DNA of 64,000 bases from Actinomucor elegans (lineage: Eukaryota > Mucoromycota > Mucoromycetes > Mucorales > Mucoraceae): contig JAMSLZ010000011.1 of NCBI GenBank assembly GCA_026027325.1, positions 186,001 through 250,000 of the forward strand. The letters are read 5' to 3'. Below the pieces are notes generated by a model. It saw only the letters and a list, made by a program, of their open reading frames with translations. It was not told the DNA's origin and did not search any database. The translations under genes were made by a program, and so were the position numbers. Shown piece after piece: positions 47,686 through 57,320 of this stretch. Position 1 is the stretch's first letter. The number at the start of each line of letters is the position of its first letter.

Positions 47686-48696
47686 TTAATCCTTTAAAAA
47701 CTTTTTCCATACGTTATACTCTCTATTTTTCTTACGCCATTGATATTCTTTTAAATACAATACTATATCTTTTTTATTTCTATTTCGTGGTATTATACTT
47801 TGCTTTAAGCCATTCCATGTGCCTTCAATTGTATTTGTATGCACACCTGTATTTGGATCTTTAAAATGCTTTGAATGATTTACAGTTAAATGTTTGTATC
47901 CTATATTTTTCAAGTTATTATACCCTTTCCATAAATCCGTATATATTGTTGTACCTTTTTTTACATATCTTTTTATAATTAAATCAATATTATCAACATT
48001 TCTTTCTTCAATGGGTAATAAAAACATTTTTTTGTTTTCATTTTTTATTTTATTTTTTAGCATACTTCTTTCGATACCACCAATTACCCAAGCACCTTCT
48101 ACCTTATGCCCCTTATTATATTTTCTTTTTGCAATTTTACTTTCATCGATTTCTACAATTTTATTTCTACCTCCAATTTTAATATTTCTGTTACCTAACA
48201 ATTGTTTATTTTTCAAGTATTTTCTGAATATTTTATTGTATGATGACACTGTATTTTTGCTAATTTGCAAACTTGATGCTATAAAGGAAGAAGGTGCTTT
48301 TCCAAGAAAAAGATATAATATGTGTAATTGAGTATTTAAAGGTAAAGTTAAATTATTAAAAATTGTTCCTTTCAATGGTGATATTGCTTTCCTACATTTA
48401 TAATATCTACAAACATATAATTTTTTATTTAAGTTTAATTTAGTTTCATGTTCACATTTATTACACTTTATATGTTTATTAACGTAATCATTACTAATTA
48501 AATATAATAGTGCTTCTTTTTCATCGTCGAATATTTTTTTTAAAGATTTATATGGTTCTATAAACATCTGCAATTTTATTAAATCCTTTTTATTTTTAAT
48601 TTTAATTTGTAAAAAAAATTCAATTTTTTCATATAACAATAAAATTTGTGGTAGTAGGAGTTTCAATATGGACCTGAGAGTTCCTTTGGGATACAT
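47686..48696 (-). CDS. Merlin-2 transposase (IS1595/ISXO2-type DDE)
   Basis: 336 aa, single exon. N-terminal zinc ribbon with Cys78, Cys81, Cys96 and Cys101. A helical segment with SSFIASSLQISKNTVSSYNK at about 136-155 resembles a helix-turn-helix. Catalytic triad: Asp184 in EIDESKIAKRKYNKGHKVEG, Asp254 in TIYTDLWKGYN and Glu291 in TIEGTWNGLK. Excises and integrates the element. The first ATG (48696) lies in the terminal repeat itself; Met44 at 48567 is a plausible alternative start. Open and complete, so possibly active. It resembles Merlin-1's protein in the catalytic core but lacks introns. Confidence 0.88.
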   Translation of the reverse strand: MYPKGTLRSILKLLLPQILLLYEKIEFFLQIKIKNKKDLIKLQMFIEPYKSLKKIFDDEKEALLYLISNDYVNKHIKCNKCEHETKLNLNKKLYVCRYYKCRKAISPLKGTIFNNLTLPLNTQLHILYLFLGKAPSSFIASSLQISKNTVSSYNKIFRKYLKNKQLLGNRNIKIGGRNKIVEIDESKIAKRKYNKGHKVEGAWVIGGIERSMLKNKIKNENKKMFLLPIEERNVDNIDLIIKRYVKKGTTIYTDLWKGYNNLKNIGYKHLTVNHSKHFKDPNTGVHTNTIEGTWNGLKQSIIPRNRNKKDIVLYLKEYQWRKKNREYNVWKKFLKD

Positions 48697-48697
48697 C

Positions 48698-51600
48698 CAC
48701 GGAGTTCTTGGCTTTGCTGGACAAGACTGTGGCTCTGTTCTTTGATGGTGGTGATGGTGATTCTGACAATTCTAGTCATGGTAGTGGTGGAGACCCTTCG
48801 CTTTCGGTGCAGGAACGTTGGGAATCCTTCAAGATGTTACTGAAGTGCTGTGCACAGACGTACTCTCGAAGCATGAAGACTCGGTTCAAGAACAAAGTTG
48901 CTGCGTTGCAAAAGGAACGTATGAAGGCTGTTTCCTCTGTTGAGTCAGGTGTTAGGACTAGTGATGCTACACCGTCGATTCAACCTAGTGGTGATTCACT
49001 TCCTCTTCAGGTGGTGCATGAACTAGAGAAATTGATCGATGGTCAGATTCAAAAAGAAACTCGCCAACATATGCTTCGCTCGGCCACTCGTTGGCATGAA
49101 CTTGGGGAACGCAACAACAAGTATTTCTACCGGGTCATCAAGGAGCGGCAGTCTTCTATGACTATCCAATCCTTAAAGTGCTCTACTACTGGTGAGGTCT
49201 TGGTGGAAGCGGCTGATATTCTGAAGGAAGCTCGAGGTTTCTACCAAAAGCTGTACACTCCTGATGATATCGATGCGGAAGCTATAGATTCTCTTTTGGC
49301 GGCTATACCTCCTGAGGTGGTGCTTTCATCTTCGGATGCGGAAAAGCTGACGGCTTTGCCCAATGCTCTTCTGGTGCTTTCTGTGCTTGCTCATGCTCCC
49401 AAGTCTCGTAGTCCTGGTCTGGATGGTCTTCCATTTGAGGTGTATCAATACTTGGCTACAAACTCCCGTCCTTTCCTTGATCTCTTAGTATCGGTTCTTG
49501 GTGATGCTTTCTCAGGTGTGTTTCCGCAATCTTGGCAACAAACTCGAATGGTTCTGCTGTACAAGAAGGGTGATCCTCAGCTTCTCTCTAACTGGCGACC
49601 CCTTTCTTTGATCAATTCGGATGCCAAGCTGTTCACAAAACTGTTGGCCAATCGGTTCAATGAGGTGCTTCCTGGTCTGATCAATCCGTACCAAACTGGC
49701 TTTATGCCCCGTCGGTTGATCTCTGATAATGGCTGGCTCAACCAGCTCCTGATGTCTCATTTGCGCTCGGTCTCTCCAGAGTTACCGCAGGTGGCTGTGC
49801 TCTTGGATCAAGAAAAGGCCTATGATAGGGTTCATCCTGAATACCTTCGGCTGGTCTTACTTCGTTTTGGCTTCCCCGCTTCGTTGGTGAGTTCCCTCTC
49901 TTCTCTCTTTTTTGGTACCCAAATCTCGGTGTCCATCAATGGTTGGTTAGGGGCTCCAATACCTCAACAGCGAGGCTTACGGCAAGGTGATCCTCTCTCG
50001 CCTTTGCTCTTCAACTTGGCTTTCGAGCCACTGCTGCGTTCTCTTCTGGTGTCTTCTTTGGCTGGTGTCTCTCTTGGTTCGGTGATGATGTCTCCTCGGT
50101 TCAAGCCTTCTCCTCTCTCGGTGCATGTGGATCCAAAGGATGGTACGGGCAATTGGCCTCTTGACTTTGTCAGTGGCTCAACCCCTCCTCCAGCGGTGAA
50201 GCTCCTAAGTTATGCTGATGATCTTGAAGTGTTTCTCTCCTCTCCGGATGAATGGTCTCTACTACTCTCTCTCTTGGATCTTTATGGTCGCGCTTCCAAT
50301 GCAAAAGTCAATCTTAGCAAGACGGTCTTGGTGTCTCTCTCTGGTGTCTCTCATGCTTCATGGGTGTCTCTGGCAGATTCTTCTGGTATCGAATGGCATG
50401 ATGCTTCTTCTTCTGGTGCGGTGCGGTACTTGGGCTATCCTCTGCACAGTACACAAGCTCAACTGTTGGACTACCTGGATGCTATCTTGGTCAAGGTTAC
50501 AAGGCATAGCAACCTGCTTAAGGAACGACAGCTGTCAATCCGTGGTAAAAGTCTTGTGGCTAACTCTCTGCTGCTCTCTAAGGTGTACCATATTCTTCGG
50601 GTGATTCCTGCTCCTACTTCCTGGCTGGACCAGCTCAAAAGGGTCATTCGTGAATTCATGGTTCCTTTCAATCCGTCTGTGTCTTGGTCTTCCTTGTGTC
50701 TACCAAAGAAGTTCGGTGGTGCCTCTCTTGTTGATGTCAAAGATCAAAGCCTGGCTCTCCATATGGTGTACATCCAACGATTGCTGTTTCCTTCTCGTTC
50801 TGCTGTGGACTTTGTTTCTCCTTGGTTGGTGCATTGTATTCAGGTGTATACTGGTCACTCTTCGGTCCTACCCTGGTTCATGTATCCAGCCATGTACAAG
50901 TCGCTTTTCAAGGGTGTGCCTGTGGTTTCTCACTTGGTGGAGTTGCTTTCTCGGTTGCCTCCTCTGGTCGTGTCGGAAAGTTGGTCTCCTCGCTGGTTTT
51001 TGGATCTTCCTCTTTGTTCTGTGGTATCGCCTTGCGAGAATCCTCTGGATAAGCCTCCTCCTCTGGATCCTGCTGCCCTGGCTCCAAGGTATTTGCTCTC
51101 GGACTTGTGTTTCTGGATTCCTCATCTCGGTGTGGTCTCTGCTGGTCTCAAGAACAACATGAAAAGGCAAGTTCGTCTAGTCTGGTCTGGTTTCCAACCA
51201 TTTAATGGTCCTCCGACTCTGACTTTGCCTGAGGTAATCCGTTCCAAGATTGGCTTCTCTTCTTCGGAACTGTCTGCTCTGCCCTGTTCTCCTGCTGCTT
51301 CTTCTTGGCTGCCTTCTACTGCCCACTGGACTATCCAGGTTACCAGTAAAACGGTAGTCTCGATTCGAAAGGTTCCTCTTGGTGTTCTGCGTCGCTCTTG
51401 GCATCCGGAGTATGCATCACTTGTGATGCACCGTCCTCAACCTCCTGCTACTATGGGTGCTCATGCTCTGCTTCGGCCCTTCTTTTGGCGTCTCTTTTGG
51501 TCTCTGCCTATGCCTGCAAAAGCATTCACTCCTTGGTGGCGTCTCTTGCATGACCGCATTGGTTATCGTGCTCGCTTGCATCGGTGGGATCCAAATGTGT

Positions 51601-51989
51601 ACCTGTCTCCTCTCTGTGGCCTCTGTGGTGAAGTGGAAACACTTGGCCATATGCTCGTATACTGTCCCATGAAGGCTATCTTTTGGATGGATATGATCCA
51701 GTTGCTCTGTCTCCAAGAACCTCTCTGCGATCTTGCTTCTGTTTGGTCTGGCTTGGTCACCTTGTGTGATCTCAAGTCAGTACCTCTTTCGAACGACCTT
51801 TTGGTGCTCCTTGGTGCCGGCTTAGCTACAGTTTGGCGTTTGCATTGGAAATGCGTGATTCATGATGAATCCTGGTCCTCTGCTCATGCTATTAATGCAT
51901 TCGAGCATGATCATTCACTTATAATTTCGGAATTCATGGCTAGTACATCCACTGCCACTGAATCTCCTAGTTTGTTAGAATTAAATTAG
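48698..51989 (+). pseudogene. LINE A-V ORF2, reverse transcriptase and C-terminal part
   Basis: Resumes after Merlin-2 within TEFLALLDKTV and continues open to the stop. It includes LLDQEKAYDR, RGLRQGDPLSP, SYADD and the CGLCGEVETLGHMLVYC finger. Joined to 45843-46618 it would have the normal 1352-aa length, so Merlin-2 is the only lesion in ORF2. Confidence 0.93.
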
Positions 51990-52036
51990 AATACTAATTG
52001 TTAAATAAAGTTACACTTCATACAAAAAAAAAAAAA
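51990..52036 (+). terminator. A-V 3' UTR and poly(A)
   Basis: A 34-bp family A 3' UTR with AATAAA (TTAAATAAAGTTACACTTC) and 13 A. Confidence 0.87.
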
Positions 52037-52539
52037 TCTCCGCTTGTTTCGTATTCGTCTTCTACTCGTCGCTGCGCTTCTGGTGGTATAATTATTTTTG
52101 CACATCTTCAACATCTTCTACATTTCGCTCGATCTTGACATCTCAATTCGCAAAAGGCTCTTTCGCTTAAAGATCACTTTTTACAAAAAAATTTGCATCC
52201 GTCTGGTTTTTTGTCCATATCTCGCTCAATTCAATCCATCCATCTCCGCTTGTTTCGTATTCGTATTCTACTCGTCGCTGCGCTTCTGGTGGTATAATTA
52301 TTTTTGTAAATCTTCAACATCTACATTTCGCTCGATCTTGACATCTCAATTCGCCAATTTCGACATCTCAAAAACTTTTTTTCGTAATCTCGCCATTTTC
52401 TAGAAATCTGGCACATGACTGAAAATTCTGCCGTGTCCTGGACGACTATTGTCACTCGTGGTGGAGGCTCTTTCGCTTAAAGATCACTTTTTACAAAAAA
52501 TTTTGCATCCGTCTGGTTTTTTGTCGATATCTCGCTCAA
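52037..52539 (+). other. Four stacked LINE leader fragments
   Basis: Fragment 1 (52037-52151) is leader without its 5' third, i.e. the remainder of the element A-V landed in. At about 52152 a new 5' edge (GGCTCTTTCGCTTAAAGATC) starts fragment 2, which runs through the leader and about 17 codons of a B-type ORF1 (ATG at 52415). At about 52465 another 5' edge starts fragment 3, the A-VI leader, cut at 52539 by B-VI. Each break is explained by insertion of the next element. Confidence 0.78.
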
Positions 52540-52792
52540 GGCTTAAAGATCACTTTTTACAAAAAATTTTGCATCCGTCTGGTTTTTTGTCCATATCTCG
52601 CTCAATTCAATCCATCCATCTCCGCTTGTTTCGTATTCGTCTTCTACTCGTCGCTGCGCTTCTGGTGGTATAATTATTTTTGCAAATCTCCAACATCTTC
52701 TACATTTCGCTCGATCTTGACATCTCAATTCGCCAATTTCGACATTTCAAAAACTTTTTTCTCAATCTCGCCAATTTCAAGAAATCTGGCAC
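52540..52792 (+). promoter_or_regulatory. Leader of LINE B-VI
   Basis: 253-bp shared leader, beginning GGCTTAAAGATCAC and ending at the ORF1 ATG. Confidence 0.77.
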
Positions 52793-52880
52793 ATGACTGA
52801 AAATTCTTCCGTGTCCTGGACGACTGTTGTTGCCCGTGGTGCCTCTAAGAAGGTTCCATTGACTCCTGGTCGACGTAATG
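52793..52880 (+). pseudogene. LINE B-VI ORF1, first 29 codons
   Basis: MTENSSVSW (Ser replaces Ala) to GRRN, then E1/E2. AATG at 52877-52880 recurs at 55941-55944. Confidence 0.88.
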
Positions 52881-53086
52881 GAAAATATACATGCTATTCA
52901 TATACCTATGTATCTTTAAAAAATATTCGTAAAATTTATAATCATATATATATATATAAAACAAAAAAAAATTACAAAATCTTTTTTATTTTTTAAGTCA
53001 TGTGACATCATGATACGTATCCCTTAAGTTTAAAGGTTATCTAACCCAGCATGATATTCATCAATTATTTCTCTATCATTAAATGC
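52881..53086. repeat. Left inverted repeat of E1 (206 bp)
   Basis: Reverse complement of 54476-54680 with one single-base indel. Its inner about 60 bp duplicate, in antisense, the coding sequence for the chromodomain C-terminus. Confidence 0.9.
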
Positions 53087-53130
53087 TAAAATGAAATAAA
53101 AATTGAAAAAAACATATATAAAAACATAAA

Positions 53131-54532
53131 ATGGATAAACTTATATACGAAGAATTAAATAAAATAAAACATAGTTACTGGAATTTTTTAGATGAGGAAT
53201 GGAAAATAAAAGAAGATGAGTATAAACATAGAACAGAACTAAAAGATGTAAAAATATTGAAGAAATTAAGGTTGAATTACAAAACAAATTAGGCATAATA
53301 CCTATATTTTTCTTTTTAAATAATATATTTGTAAATTATAAATATAAAACTCCATATAGAGATATTGAAAAAGGATTACTAATAATATATCACTTAATTA
53401 CAGGTAAAAGCATAAGAGAAATGAATGATTACATACCCTATTCATCATTTCATGAAATATATAAAAGTTTCTGGGATGTAAACTTAAATGAGCTACATAA
53501 AACATGTAATAAACTATTAGAAAATATGTTTAGCACAATTTTATTAAGAATATATTATGCTAATAGACTTAATCCTGAGCATTTTAAGCATGTTACTTTA
53601 CTTTTGGATGGACATGATAGTAGAGTTAACTATACAGATTTGAAAATTAAAAGTAAAGATATGTATTCATATAAATTTAAAAATCAGGATTTAGAACCCA
53701 AGTAATAATTGATGTTAATGAAATAGCTATTTATGTATCAGATAGTTTACCATGTAAAAAATATAATGATGGTAAAATGTTTTTAGCAATGAAACTAGAA
53801 AATAAATTAAATGAAAATGATTGTATAGCAGTTGATGGAGGTTATAATTTATTTATAGAAGACTTCTTAGAGAATTGTAGTAAATATGGAAATGATAAAA
53901 TCAATAACGATAATTTTATATTTCCATTTAGAAAAAAAAAAGGAATTAAGTTAAGTGATAATGAAATTGAATTCAATAATACTTTTGGAAGTTTTAGAAG
54001 CATCATTGAAAATAAATTTGGACGATTAGGTGATAAATTCCAAAGATTTGATAATAGTAATAAAGTTCTTAAAATTGATAATATAAGAATATATAATTTA
54101 CAGTTAAAAATGGCATTATTATTAAGTAACATCCAAAAATTTGTTGAGCTTCAAAATATTCCAATTAAAGATTATTATGGATTATGGATACAAGATAAAT
54201 TTAATTATCCAAGTAACAAAAATCATAATGAAGATGCATTTACTGAAACTTTTGAATATTGTAGAGTCATTAATATGAGAAATAAACAAAACTCATTTAT
54301 TAATGATATGCTAAATAAAAGTGAAATGATAATTGACGAAAATATAGAATACATAGAAAATGATTCATATGAAATAGAAAAAATATTAAATCATAGAAAA
54401 TATAAAAAAAGAACAAAATATTTTATTAAATGGAAAAATTATGATGATAGCTACAATAGTTGGATATGGGAAGACGCATTTAATGATAGAGAAATAATTG
54501 ATGAATATCATGCTGGGTTAGATAACCTTTAA
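53131..54532 (+). pseudogene. E1 transposase-chromodomain fusion, two frameshifts
   Basis: The start at 53131 is homologous to the DTR2 transposase. A frameshift at about 53248-53260 and another at about 53690-53700 (after KNQDL) break the frame; the longest open part is from 53777. Retained motifs are LLLDGHDSRV (first Asp), AVDGGYNL (second Asp) and FGSFRSIIENKFG (Glu). The C-terminus is a chromodomain: YEIEKILNHRKY, YFIKWKNYDD, YNSWIWEDAFND. This fusion shows that the separate chromodomain ORFs of DTR1/DTR2 belong with the transposase. Confidence 0.8.
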
Positions 54533-54680
54533 ACTTAAGGGATACGTATCATGATGTCACATGACTTAAAAAATAAAAAGATTTTGTAATTTTTTTTTGT
54601 TTTATATATATATATATGATTATAAATTTTACGAATATTTTTTAAAGATACATAGGTATATGAATAGCATGTATATTTTC
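54476..54680. repeat. Right inverted repeat of E1 (205 bp)
   Basis: The first about 57 bp are coding (end of the chromodomain); the rest is the outer end. Confidence 0.9.
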
Positions 54681-54721
54681 CTTATAATAATAACAGTCAA
54701 ATTTACTGTAATACTTATTAA
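54681..54721. other. 41-bp spacer between E1 and E2
   Basis: AT-rich and not LINE sequence. It is neither part of E1's inverted repeat nor of E2's; origin unknown. Confidence 0.6.
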
Positions 54722-54921
54722 GGAGAACATGTTTGTGCATTTAAGCATAAAAATTTAACAATTTACATAGATTTCATGAATTATATAAATGTTAGGGTTA
54801 ATTTTAAAATCACGTGATTGTTAAAATGCCCCTAAATTTATGAATTTCATTTTTTTCAGCTTTTTTTTAGAATACCAAGACATTTTTAGAAATCACATGA
54901 TATGATAGCTATAAAACATAC
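54722..54921. repeat. Left inverted repeat of E2 (200 bp)
   Basis: Pairs with 55741-55940 over its whole length with no difference that I see. Confidence 0.9.
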
Positions 54922-55031
54922 TATATAACAACAATGTCATCCAATTAATATATGTATAAAAACTAGATTACTCTTATATTTCCAATTTTAATTTATTTAA
55001 CATAAATTGAAAAACATACATTAAAATAAAT

Positions 55032-55616
55032 ATGCCTGTAATAACATTAACAGAATATGATAAAAATGCTTTTTTAATAGAGAAATTTAAGGATGACAAA
55101 TACAATGTATTGTATAATGGTCATAATTTCATAATTGATACAAAGATTGCATTTGAAGATAGTCAATTATGGATTGAAAAAAAACCATATAAAATAAAGA
55201 TAGATTTAGACATTACTAGTAATGAACATATTGATTTTGAAAGTTTTATAAATGTTTTAATAAATGAAATAAATATGTATTGTAGAAGAAATAAAATTAT
55301 GAATGTAGAATTATTAAATCCTTTAATAGAATCGAATTCAAAAGAAAATACAAAAATTATGTATTTGGTATTAACTAATATATCCAAATTTAAAAATATA
55401 GAAAATAATCAAAATTTAAGTATTGATGATATTAAAAATAAATGTTTTTCTATTTATCCATCATTATTTTCACCATCTATAAATATTAGTAATGGTAAGA
55501 TATATATAAATTTTACAATTAAAACAGGTTTTATTAAAATAAATAACGAGATAAAAGATGAGGATATAAATTATGATGATGCTATTAATATATTTAATAA
55601 ATTAAATATTAAATAA
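55032..55616 (+). CDS. Orphan 194-aa protein of E2
   Basis: I do not recognise it. It is Asn/Ile/Lys-rich, as expected from AT-rich DNA, with predicted mixed strands and helices, no Cys/His cluster, no signal peptide and no transmembrane segment. Features are a strand pair near YKIKIDLDIT (about 53-62), a helix ESFINVLINEINMYCRR (about 70-87) and a C-terminal strand region KIYINFTIKTGFIKI. The ATG is 110 bp inside the left inverted repeat and the ORF is the only one of any size in the element, so it is probably real. Confidence 0.6.
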   Translation: MPVITLTEYDKNAFLIEKFKDDKYNVLYNGHNFIIDTKIAFEDSQLWIEKKPYKIKIDLDITSNEHIDFESFINVLINEINMYCRRNKIMNVELLNPLIESNSKENTKIMYLVLTNISKFKNIENNQNLSIDDIKNKCFSIYPSLFSPSINISNGKIYINFTIKTGFIKINNEIKDEDINYDDAINIFNKLNIK

Positions 55617-55740
55617 AGTCAATATATATTTTAATATAAATAATTTTTTGAATCCTTTTATTTAATTAATAATAAAATACGAGACTCTTAATATAATACA
55701 TCCCTATCCATTAAACATATAATGATAGTAAAATGAATTA

Positions 55741-55940
55741 GTATGTTTTATAGCTATCATATCATGTGATTTCTAAAAATGTCTTGGTATTCTAAAAAAA
55801 AGCTGAAAAAAATGAAATTCATAAATTTAGGGGCATTTTAACAATCACGTGATTTTAAAATTAACCCTAACATTTATATAATTCATGAAATCTATGTAAA
55901 TTGTTAAATTTTTATGCTTAAATGCACAAACATGTTCTCC
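55741..55940. repeat. Right inverted repeat of E2 (200 bp)
   Basis: Partner of 54722-54921; followed directly by LINE B-VI ORF1. Confidence 0.9.
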
Positions 55941-57320
55941 AATGTCGACAATGCTGCTGTTCCTCTTATTGGTGAGGTCATCTTTGAAGATGATGACCTC
56001 AAGTCCGAACTTTTGGTGCGCAAAGCCGCTGCTCTGGTGGAGCAGGCGCTTTGCTCAAGTTCTGTTCTGTTCTCCTTCCATGGGAAGCTGTTTGGTGACC
56101 GCACTGGTGCCTATAAGGTCATAGAAGAACAAATTGGTACTAACGTGGATTTTAGACACATTAGTTCCATGCGCGCAAATGCTGGTGGTGACCTTCTTGT
56201 TGAAGCCAATTTTGACGCTAAGGATGATGCTACCAAGGCCGTTAATGATGGTGTTGTTGTCAACGGTGTGGTGTACAAGGCTGTATCGACTTCTACTGGT
56301 TCTGGCTCTGGCTCTTCTGTGGGTGGTAATCTGACCCAAGTTCAGTTTAATTTGGTGTGTTGTACTCCGAACAGAGCTACCTTTTTGGTGGACATGTTGG
56401 ATTCTTTGGCCTTCTATGGTAAGGTATACCAGTTGAAGAAGTATACCCACAAAGGCTATTTCGAGGGCAAGATGTCGGTGCTCATTGATACGTCGGTAGG
56501 CATGGAAGGTGAGGATGGTGAGGTGGTTCCTCCTCAGCCTTTGACAAGAATGCTGTACCTGAGTGCTTGGGACATGTTTGCCCCTGCCCAGTTCAAGAAT
56601 GCGCCCCCTGTTTGTCACTTTTGTCGTTTGTCAGGACATGTTCGTAAGGACTGTCCTGAGTTGGCTAAGCGTACGTGTTTCTCTTGTCGCGAGAAAGGCC
56701 ATACGGCTAGGTTCTGCAAGGTTAAGAAACAAGCAGTGAAGTCTTTCGAGGCTGAACTGGACGATTATGTGGCTTTGTCTGGTGCAAAGAAATCTGGCCT
56801 TGATCCTACGCCAAAAGATGATGTTGTAGTTGTTGAAGAGGCTCCCATTGAACTGGTTGAGCAGGATGGCGATTCTGAGCCCTTGGTTGGTGTCTCTGGT
56901 GGTATCTCTGGTGTTGTCTCTGGTGTCTCTGGTGGTGTCTCTGGTGGTGTCTCTGGTGGTGTCTCCGGTGGTGTCTCTGGTGGTGTCTCCGGTGGTGTTC
57001 CTGGTGATGACTCAATCATTGAAGTCATGGAGCTCGATGGTGAGGGTGATCCTCTGCTCTCTGGCGAGAGAGTAGAGTACGATCCCAACAGTCCTACTGG
57101 TGCTCGAGCTTCCAAGTTTGCTGACTACGAGGTTGCCTCAACTATGAAGGTTGATACGGTGCAAGAGATGATGGATTTGAGTAAAGTCAAGGTCAAAACT
57201 CAAAACAAGATTGACTTTCTCAAGAAGAATATTGTGAATGTGGCGAAGACCAAGGCTTCTGCTTCTGCTATCAAGACGTCCAAGTCTTCCAAGTCTTCTT
57301 CTTCTGCCCATAGGGTATAA
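55941..57320 (+). pseudogene. LINE B-VI ORF1, remainder
   Basis: Resumes at VDNAAVPL and runs in frame to the TAATG stop; with the 88 nt before E1 it would encode 487 aa. Knuckles CHFCRLSGHVRKDC and CFSCREKGHTARFC are intact. Its repeat tract is the SGGVSGGV type, different from the SGVASGVAGG pattern of the other B copies. Confidence 0.88.

Larger units (their letters stand above)
46619..48697. mobile_element. Merlin-2 DNA transposon
   Basis: A 2079-bp insertion with a 9-bp target duplication CACGGAGTT (46610-46618, 48698-48706), matching the 8-9 bp expected for Merlin. The ends are imperfect inverted repeats of about 28 bp sharing CCAAA and TCTCAG blocks. It encodes an intact transposase and a small unknown ORF, both minus strand. 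Much more AT-rich than the surrounding LINE. Confidence 0.88.
44466..52036 (+). mobile_element. LINE copy A-V, 5' truncated and interrupted by Merlin-2
   Basis: Starts inside ORF1 at GGTACTTGTTACTCC, lacking leader and first 58 nt of ORF1, and continues through ORF2 with Merlin-2 at 46619-48697 to poly(A) 52024-52036. The 5' loss coincides with Merlin-1, pointing to a deletion/rearrangement rather than ordinary retrotransposition truncation. Confidence 0.88.
52881..54680. mobile_element. E1: DDE/chromodomain transposon with long inverted repeats
   Basis: 1800 bp. The termini are near-perfect inverted repeats of about 205 bp (52881-53086, 54476-54680), starting GAAAATATACATGC. It encodes the same kind of transposase plus chromodomain as DTR1 and DTR2, but as one fused reading frame, now with two frameshifts. 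Its right repeat overlaps the 3' end of its gene. The left flank is AATG; the right flank is 41 bp of unknown sequence and then E2, so its own target duplication is unresolved. Confidence 0.85.
54722..55940. mobile_element. E2: transposon-like element with 200-bp inverted repeats and one orphan gene
   Basis: 1219 bp bounded by 200-bp inverted repeats (54722-54921, 55741-55940) starting GGAGAACATGTTTGTGC. The repeats contain an ATCACGTGAT palindrome. Only one gene is visible and it is not a recognisable transposase, so the element is probably mobilised by another element's enzyme. Right flank AATG (55941-55944) matches the left flank of E1. Confidence 0.8.
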
